A DNA stretch of 64,000 nt from the NCBI GenBank assembly GCA_036023115.1, contig JAYKKT010000036.1, forward strand, positions 6,722,501-6,786,500. Direction: 5' to 3'. The notes under the pieces were generated by a model, which was not told where the DNA came from, searched no databases, and saw only the letters and a program-made list of their open reading frames with translations. This document shows positions 56,990 to 64,000 of the stretch, piece by piece; the stretch's first letter is position 1; each line of letters opens with the position of its first letter. The position numbers and the translations under genes were made by a program. Source of the stretch: Brasenia schreberi (lineage: Eukaryota > Streptophyta > Magnoliopsida > Nymphaeales > Cabombaceae).

Positions 56990-59900
56990 GTCAAAATCAA
57001 ATAAATAAATTGACAAGGAACGGAGGAATAAGAAGACTGAATGATAAATTCTTATTGATTTCTCATAATCATCACATCCATAGAGACAAATAAAAATACC
57101 CTTCATAACTTACCGGACAAACCCTTTTAATATTAAAATAAATAACTTTCTCATAAACAAACTTTTATCACAAATCTTTCATATAATGAAGACCTAAATA
57201 AATAACTCCCCTAAATATTAGATCTCATAAAAATAAGTCACTATTGACTCTAAAATATAGAATTTTGTAAATAAATCAAGTTTATTTATCAACATTCCCT
57301 TTTAAACTTGATCCCTTCATGCCAAGTAGAAACCGTAAATTTTGAAAAACTTCAATGTTCAAACGCCTAGTGAATATATCAATAATTGGATCTCTAGGCT
57401 TAACACATTTGAGGTCAACCTCCTTTCTTGAAATACATTTTCTAATAAAATGGTATTTTGTATAAGATTTATGGATCTGTTATCAACGTATATTTCCAAA
57501 CTATCTTTTTATGATCTGTAAAGTTCCTTTATAACACTTCCTTTCACTAACTTTTGTCCATCAATTTTACTTTGCACGTCTGCCTTTTGAATTATTCTTT
57601 GCATTATAGAGTATTTGACTTTAATGGTGCTTTTGCCATTTAGAAATGAAATTAACTTATAAGTATCATTCTTCTTGATTGAATTGATCTCTGCCCACAA
57701 CATATCTCCATCTTTTAGCATGTACAATTTTTTACAAATCTATACGCTCACTATTCATATAACTCATGAAGGTTTCTTATTTTTCTAGGTCTTTCACTGT
57801 AAATTTATCTTCATGTGAAATTTGAAGAGAAGGTATTGGATGTAGACTTGGTTGCACACTTTTTCCTTCTTCACCAAAGAATGGGTTAGAAATATATTGT
57901 TCTTTGGAAGTATTTCACTCTCAAGATGTTTCTTTATGAAATGGTGTGACTTTAATAATGAAGGTTTTTCCACTAATAGGATTGTATAATTTATAACACT
58001 TGAGATTTTTATCTTAACCAATAAAATAAATATCTGTTATCATCAAGTTTAGTTCTCTTATCGCCCACCATATACGCACCAATAAAATATTTGAAATAAA
58101 TTGATGATTTCTATTCTTTAAATGAATTAAATTGTACATTGTTTTTTATAAAATGAACTTGAGAAGAGTATAAAAGTTATGTTGCCTCCAATTGATTCAT
58201 CAAGTTATACAAATAAATTATTCCTTTCACATATATAGTTACTTTCTCCAAAGTCAACAAAACCATCGACTCACATCATTAACATCATTTTCTTTACTAG
58301 CAAGAAGAAAAGTAGAGTCTACTTCTTTGTTTTTACTATTCATAAAATATGAAGTATTATCTTTAACATTTATATTCCCAAGAAAATATTTATGGTCATA
58401 TAAAATATAATATTTAAAATTTGATTTGTTATAACTTTCTTAATTTGACCTTTCATGTAATCTTTTAACTTTTCTACAACCTTTTCCTTAATTAAAGTCT
58501 GGATTTTCTTTGTTTTATTTATGAACAAATTTCTGCCTTTCCACCTCTACCATGACTTGATGTGCCATGGGGCAAATGGTGGTGAAGGGGATATGGCAGT
58601 GATGTCCGTAAAAGAACAAAAAAGGAGATATGGCGGTAAATTAGGAGTCACTAAACTGGTGGCAGTAGAACTGAAATCAGGTATGTGGTTGCAGTATTAA
58701 CAATTTGTAATGATGACAGTATTGAGTGCTTGAAATTGCGAAAAGGTATGGGATATTACCTATTTTGAAGGTCATGAGTGCTTGGGCTAGACTAAGAGCT
58801 CAGATGGTTTTCTTTTAAATGGCAAATGAGTAGGAGATTGAGTGCAATTTGCGAACATGCAGGCACTAGGGACTACTGTGGGTAACATCGGTTTGTGGGA
58901 AGATTTGGGGAAACAGAGAATAGGGAAGGGGATGAGCGATTGAAGGTGAAGGATGAATATTAGAGAAATAGAGAAAGACAATCGATTTGACCAATAGGAC
59001 TACTTCTGCATCCTCGGCCTTTTTGAAGTGTATCTTTTTTAAAAGAAAGCTTTACCTATAAGACTTTGTTCCACCTATTCTTGTTTCAGTTTTGGAGTTA
59101 TTGTTTATAAGCTTGCAAGGATCTGATGAGGTCTTCTATGATAAATAGAAATGAAATATGATGGCAGGGTTCCAGGAGTCTATCCATCGCATATATGCTT
59201 CAAGATCACCAGATTTTTTCGAGTAATTCAATCATCCTTTATATCTTTTTCATATCTCTTCATTTGATTAACAATGATCGAGACTTCTGAAATATAGTTC
59301 GAAACAGATTCCAATTTCTTCAGATTCAAATTTACCATAAACGTTAGTAGACTAATTTTTTCTCACCTTAGATGCTTATTAAAAGGTGGCTTTGAGAATC
59401 TCTTATGCTTCTTTTGATGTTGAGACATTAACCACTTTCTTCAACATCTTGTCATCTAAAGTTTAAAGGATGAACGTAAGGGCCTCTTGATTCTTCATTC
59501 TCATTAAACCATCTTCTCCTTGGGCAATAACTTTTTTGTCTATAGTATTCATAAATTGTAGTCTTTGAGTATCATCTTCCTACAGATCGACCAATTAATT
59601 GTCTTTCAGTAGAGATGAAACATGAAAGAGAGTTTCATTCACCTTCTTCATACTTATCAACTTTAAACGAACAAGCTTCTTGGTATCACTTGGTTAAAAT
59701 AGATGCCACGATCAACAAAAATCAAATAAATAAATTCATAAGAAACAAAAAAGGAAGAAACTTCAGTGACATATTCTCATTAGTCTCTCATAATCATTAG
59801 ATTTATAGAGATAATTAAAATATTAAAATAAGCAATTTTAGAGATAATTCATTCACCTTCTTGGCAGGCTTTCTAATATTAAAATAAGCAATTTTAGAGC

Positions 59901-60035
59901 GACAAAATTATGTGACAAACCTTTCCACATACTGAAAACCCAAACAATTTAACTTCCCTACGTACCAAAGCTCATAAAATTAACAACTATTAACCCTCTA
60001 AGATCTGGCCTTTTGTAAATAGATCAAGTTTATTG
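56990..60035 (-). mobile_element. Ty1/Copia element with two LTRs, minus strand, internally deleted
   Basis: Left (3') LTR about 56990-57294 and right (5') LTR about 59711-60035 align over ~310 bases (AATCAAATAAATAAATT, CTCATAATCAT, TAATATTAAAATAA, TTTTGTAAATA, ATCAAGTTTATT). On the minus strand a purine tract, AAAAGGGAA, precedes TGTTGATAA at the left LTR. Inside: gag VSNYISEVSIIVNQMKRYEKD (about 59320-59260), an integrase C-terminal SLLKSHHFIKKHLES (about 57960) and an RT start EINSIKKNDTYKLISF with KVKYS and KSKIDGQKLVKGS-like residues (57690-57540). The inside is only 2.4 kb, so most of pol is gone; 58560-59000 is GC-richer and unrelated, perhaps a further insert. Stops throughout. Confidence 0.8.
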
Positions 60036-60118
60036 AGGATCAAGCCCTTTAGTGACTTGTTATCTAGATCTCTCATTGCTGTAATCGCAATTTTGGATAT
60101 GCTAATCTTTTAAGTGCA

Positions 60119-60153
60119 CATACATACATACATACATACATACATAAATAAGT

Positions 60154-60245
<92 letters not shown>
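60119..60245. repeat. (CATA)n-(CA)n-(TA)n compound microsatellite
   Basis: Three motifs in a row, with the TA part about 70 bases. Confidence 0.95.
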
Positions 60246-60247
<2 letters not shown>

Positions 60248-60282
60248 AAGAGTAGAAATGAAAAGAAGTACCAAAATAAGTA

Positions 60283-60645
60283 GGTATCCTTAGACATGGC
60301 TGGTTTGGAACCGGCACGGCGGTTTGGAGCCATAACCGAACCGGCTTCAGAACCACTGGTAATTGGAATCGGTTGAACTGGCCCCAGAACTGTAACCGGA
60401 CCCGGGTAACTCCCAGTTCGATTACGGTTCATACTTTTTAGAAACCGGCCCGAAAACAGAACCGGCGGTTTTTAACAGCTCGTTAATAATATATATTTAT
60501 TTTTACATGTATTTTGACACATATTGAGGTCGGACTCAACTCTTACAGGCACCAAGTACCCCTTTTACAAAAAAAAATTCACGGTTTTGGGCGGTTATGG
60601 TTCTGGGTTCCAAGTAACCCAAAACAGGACATGTCTTGGTATCCT
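60283..60645. mobile_element. CCGGTT-rich hAT-like element (copy 4)
   Basis: A 347-bp element (60291-60637) has ends TAGACATGGCTGGTTTGG and CAGGACATGTCTT and a perfect 8-bp target duplication, GGTATCCT, at 60283-60290 and 60638-60645. It shares GCTCGTTAATAATATATA and TATTTTGACACATATTGAGG with copy 2. Confidence 0.88.
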
Positions 60646-60707
60646 TTTATACATGAATGTGATTATTTTGAAATCCAACCATCTTTGCAGAAGAAACTTG
60701 AGGCAAT

Positions 60708-62376
60708 CTAAATCCTTCTTTGCTGTAAAGTTGACTTTAATAGTTACATTCCGTTGATATAAATCAAAATTGATTGTTTGTTACACCAAGTACTTGTGCA
60801 CTTTCTTTTAGCAGTTCAATTATATAGTTTCATGGTGTAACTCATTAACTCAATGCTGCAAAAACCGATACATTTTTGAAGATCTCTCTTATTATTATAT
60901 TGGTATTAGTGCTCTTATTCCATTCTTCACAGATTTTGTTCTTAAATTTAACGTAAGTGTTTTGATAAGTCAAGCAAATAGCATTATTCTCAACATTCTT
61001 AATTTGTTTTGTAAGAGTTCTATTTGTTCACAGTTCTTTTTTGTTCCAACAAAACTTCATTAATGAATAGAAACAAAGATCTCTGAGGAGTAAGCAGTAC
61101 ATTTAAAGAGTGGGATTTCCCAAATAGATTCAAGAGGCAACTAGATTATTGAGTGACACTGAAATAGGAAGATTATGAATATGATATTCTGCTTCAAGCT
61201 TCCAAGCGAAAGAGCTGATTTATTCAGGCCTTAGAGGAATATCTCTGAAGACTTTGTCATCAAGTACACCAGATATTTCATTAAGTAAATGCATAAAGTG
61301 CAAATGCATCTTGCCAATCATAAGACCCCTTCTTTTTTTTTTTTGGTTACAAGAGGAGGCCAAAGCCTAGCACACACACATACATGCTCTGAGAGTCGAA
61401 CTCCCCCACCAGCAACAATGACACCAGAACACCATGCCGTTGAGCTAATGCTCTGGGTGCATGAGGTCCTTTTTATTACACTAATAACATTTTCCACCAA
61501 TCGTGAGAATTCATATCAGCATGTCACGACCATGATATATTTGGGTTGGTGCCAAGTTTGTGTGACATTTTTATGGTTTTGGAGAACTCTAAAAAGCCCC
61601 AAAAATTGAACATATGTAGGAAAGGTTGTATATATTTAGTTCATAACTTGCCAGATTTCATATAAGTTTAAGAGCATCTTGATTTTCTTCTTTTGAATGT
61701 ATTTATAGAAACATATTTTACATGCATAATCCCAGGTTGGTTGGGTCTCTCAAAATGGTTAAAAAATTTGTACTAACTTTAAAAATAAATAAAAAATTCT
61801 CCTAGTTCAGCTTGATAATTTTGTTTGTATTTGATGCCTTTTGTTCTCTAGCTTTGATATCTTTGACTTGAATAAGGTTCTCCAGTTCTTCATTCTTTTG
61901 CTTTACTTAACCTTTTTATGCTACTGATATCTCGTAAACCTTCTTTTGCCTTAGACTGTTTAGACAAAGCATCACAAACTTTGACTTTTGCTTCATCCTT
62001 TTTATTTTTCTGTCTTCTTATAATACATTTAATTTTCTTTTTGTTTATTATTCACTTTTAAAACATCCTCTATTCCTCTTTTTGCCTTAATTTACTTCAA
62101 ATTGTATCATTCTATCACTGAACTTAACTCTACCTATGTAAGGAATCACTATTGCAAGGCTAGTCTCAAGTCTAGATAAAGGAGGAAGGTCGTGTTAGGT
62201 TAGTTGATAATCAACATAAAAACTTTGTCTAATCTCAAGGAGTTTGATGTTTACAAACTGGATGCAGTAGATCGTATATGAGATCAGAAGTTAAGCATGT
62301 TCAAGCAAGAATAGTACTAGGATGTGTGACTTCCTAGGAAGTACTCTTCATACCCTAACCAATCCCATGAAAAGGC
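60708..62376. repeat. Dispersed ~1.6-kb duplication, copy B
   Basis: Partner of 44848-46463, same orientation. It keeps about 33 bases absent from copy A (GTTAGGTTAGTTGATAATC onward near 62194) and ends with AATCCCATGAAAAGGCT. The left flank is unrelated to that of copy A. Confidence 0.9.
61319..61472 (-). mobile_element. tRNA-like SINE inside duplication copy B
   Basis: Same SINE and position as 45459-45609, with GGAGGCCAAAGCC and GAGTCGAACTCC. The T tract is longer here. Confidence 0.75.
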
Positions 62377-62785
62377 TCACTATGGTAAGGTACGGATTCT
62401 ATCGTAAGGTTTCCAATTAGATTCACCAGGCAGTTCATTTATTTTGTTGTAACATTTATTCCAATACATTACCATATTTTACAAGTAATTCCTTTAGGAT
62501 TCTAATTAAATTACTTAAATAGCTCAACTGAACCTTCTTACTCATTTTTAGACTCCACCACTTATGTAATAAATTTTCATTTTCTATACGTAAACCTATT
62601 ACTTGATGTTATGTTAACCTGTCTTTTGCAATAGCCTTATAGTCCCTACATATAAGTGATTGGTCCCTCTAACTGTAAGTCAATTTATGTTTGATAGGAT
62701 ACTCCTATAAGTAATCTAATGCTCATATTGTTTCCTTTTATGATAAAGGATAATAGTTATATAGGAAAAATAACATCCTTCATCA
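62377..62785. other. AT-rich spacer
   Basis: Nothing recognised. Confidence 0.3.
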
Positions 62786-63013
62786 TTGTTCTCCAAAATT
62801 ATATAACAACAACAACTAAGCCTTTTCCCGTACTAGATGGGGTCGGCTACATGGATTCTTTGTTTCTACATAGCCTTATCATAATTTGTAGAATCCATGA
62901 TAGATAAGTCTGACAAAGTTTTACGTTGTCTATCGGAAGCCTAACGCAACCCTCCTCGGGACTGGCCATGCAAGGGTGATCCCTTACATGAGGGGAGTTT
63001 GTTCTCCAAAATT
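62786..63013 (-). mobile_element. RTE-derived SINE, full-length copy with target duplication, minus strand
   Basis: A 198-bp body (62801-62998) is flanked by a perfect 15-bp repeat, TTGTTCTCCAAAATT, at 62786-62800 and 62999-63013. On the minus strand it reads CATGTAAGGGATCACCC, GGAGGGTTGCGTTAGGC, AACGTAAAACTTTGTC, GTAGCCGACCCCATC, GGGAAAAGGCTTAG and GTTGTTGTT. It is the best-preserved copy in the window. Confidence 0.9.
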
Positions 63014-63129
63014 GTACTTGTAATAAATACTTTCTTACCCCAAAACCTTTTTCTCACATGCTTGTTCATATCTTTTCTTAAATATACATTTTTTCTTGTG
63101 AAATACTTTAGATAACCTTATCTAGGTCA

Positions 63130-64000
63130 TTCTGAAACTCGTTTTTCATTTTTAGTTTTATTTGGGTGCATAAACATGTGCAAAGATATTAGAAAATCTT
63201 GACGAAAAAAGATATCCCATTGATATACATTTATCTTATAAGAGGCATGTAATATGATGTAACATAATGCACAAACATGTGTAAGAATCCATGGAGGAAT
63301 ACTATATTTTTTAAAGTTAATATTGAATTACATCAAGGATCAACTTTAAGTCCATATTTTTTTATATTGGTCATTGATGAGTTTACGAAACACATACAAG
63401 ATGATCTACCTTACTATGTGTTATTTATAGATGATATTGTGTTAGTGGATGAGCCTAAGAAAAAATTAATAAGAAAGTGGAAATGTGGATAGAAACATTA
63501 GAAAGTGAAGACTTACAACTTAGTAAAATAAAGACAAAATATATAGAATGTAAGTTTGATAGAAATTAAGAATGGTACTCAATACATTTCTCATAAGAAC
63601 AACTTTAAATATATAGGATCAATTTTTAAAAATTAATAGAGATTTTATGCATAGAACTAATGGAGATTGGTTAAAATGAAGAGGTTCACCAAGTATTCTA
63701 TGTGACAAGAAGATATTATTAAAGTTGAAAGGTCAATATTATAAAGCAATAATTAGACCTACTATATTTTATAGTTTTGAGTGTCGAGTAGTTAATCATC
63801 AAGATGTATAAAAAGTCTTTATAATAGAAATGAAGATGCTAAGATGATGAATGGTCACACAAGGACTATATATAATAGGGTTATTAAACATAAATTGTGC
63901 ATGATACCAATGGATCATAAATAAGAAAAAATCATTCAAGATGGTTTGGACACATATAAAGATTACCAAAGAAGTTTAGGTAAGAAGGTATGAGAAGTTA
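63130..64000 (+). pseudogene. RTE-type LINE remnant running off the right edge
   Basis: Reverse-transcriptase pieces: HQGSTLSPYFFILVIDEF (near 63330), then YVLFIDDIVLVDEPKKKL (63415), where the usual FADD is FIDD. The C-terminal part LKGQYYKAIIRPTIFYSFE (near 63725) and IIEMKMLR (near 63825) match the LINE at 22128-25290. Stops and frame changes throughout. Confidence 0.8.

Noticed and set aside
60119..60245. A regular repeat array that might be CRISPR-like or satellite
   Set aside because: Simple two- and four-base units without spacers; a plant microsatellite.

Overview
This is nuclear DNA from a flowering plant. Spliced genes with plant orthologues sit in AT-rich, transposon-dominated sequence full of (TA)n, (CA)n and (GA)n microsatellites. 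I cannot fix the species; the 14 kb mevalonate-decarboxylase gene and the SINE, RTE and hAT load point to a medium-to-large, repeat-rich genome.

Five protein-coding loci can be supported. (1) Minus strand, 210-2564: the N-terminal three coding exons of a conserved plant nuclear-type protein of unknown function; it runs off the left edge, with a 5'UTR intron and TATA box to 3.47 kb. (2) Plus strand, 11511-25823: a complete 10-exon diphosphomevalonate decarboxylase gene (421 aa). Intron 3 holds one hAT element inserted inside another, and intron 9 holds a decayed RTE-type LINE. (3) Minus strand, 27174-29548: a 4-exon alpha/beta hydrolase (346 aa), tail-to-tail with the decarboxylase gene. (4) Plus strand, 47267-48117: a compact 4-exon TFL1/CENTRORADIALIS-type PEBP gene (173 aa). 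(5) Minus strand, 55650-56033: an oleosin-like proline-knot hairpin reading frame that may be damaged, with a related fragment about 0.8 kb downstream. The genes are unrelated in function and do not form a cluster.

The rest is mobile DNA. Ty1/Copia remnants lie at 6.4-9.3 kb (+), 30.4-32.7 kb (mixed strands), 40.7-43.9 kb (-) and 57.0-60.0 kb (-, two LTRs). The 13.4-18.05 kb interval is an older hAT element interrupted by a 3.5 kb hAT element with a four-stop transposase pseudogene; both keep perfect 8-bp target duplications. Two families of short non-autonomous hAT-like elements are present: one with TAGACATGG ends and interiors rich in CCGGTT/AACCGG, one with CAGTGGCGGAT-type ends. RTE LINEs lie at 22.1-25.3 kb and at the right edge. 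A ~185-200 bp SINE-like element built from the RTE head and tail has three full copies with 13-16 bp target duplications, plus copies reduced to ~50 bp of tail. A separate tRNA-like SINE family recurs. A ~1.6 kb block is duplicated at 44.85-46.46 and 60.71-62.38 kb.

No CRISPR, operon, phage or prokaryotic feature is present, and I saw no convincing tRNA or rRNA gene. The most unusual items are a predicted GC-AG intron whose donor lies at the edge of a (CT)n microsatellite in the decarboxylase gene, the RTE head-plus-tail SINE family, the tail-only insertions and the CCGGTT-rich hAT-like family.
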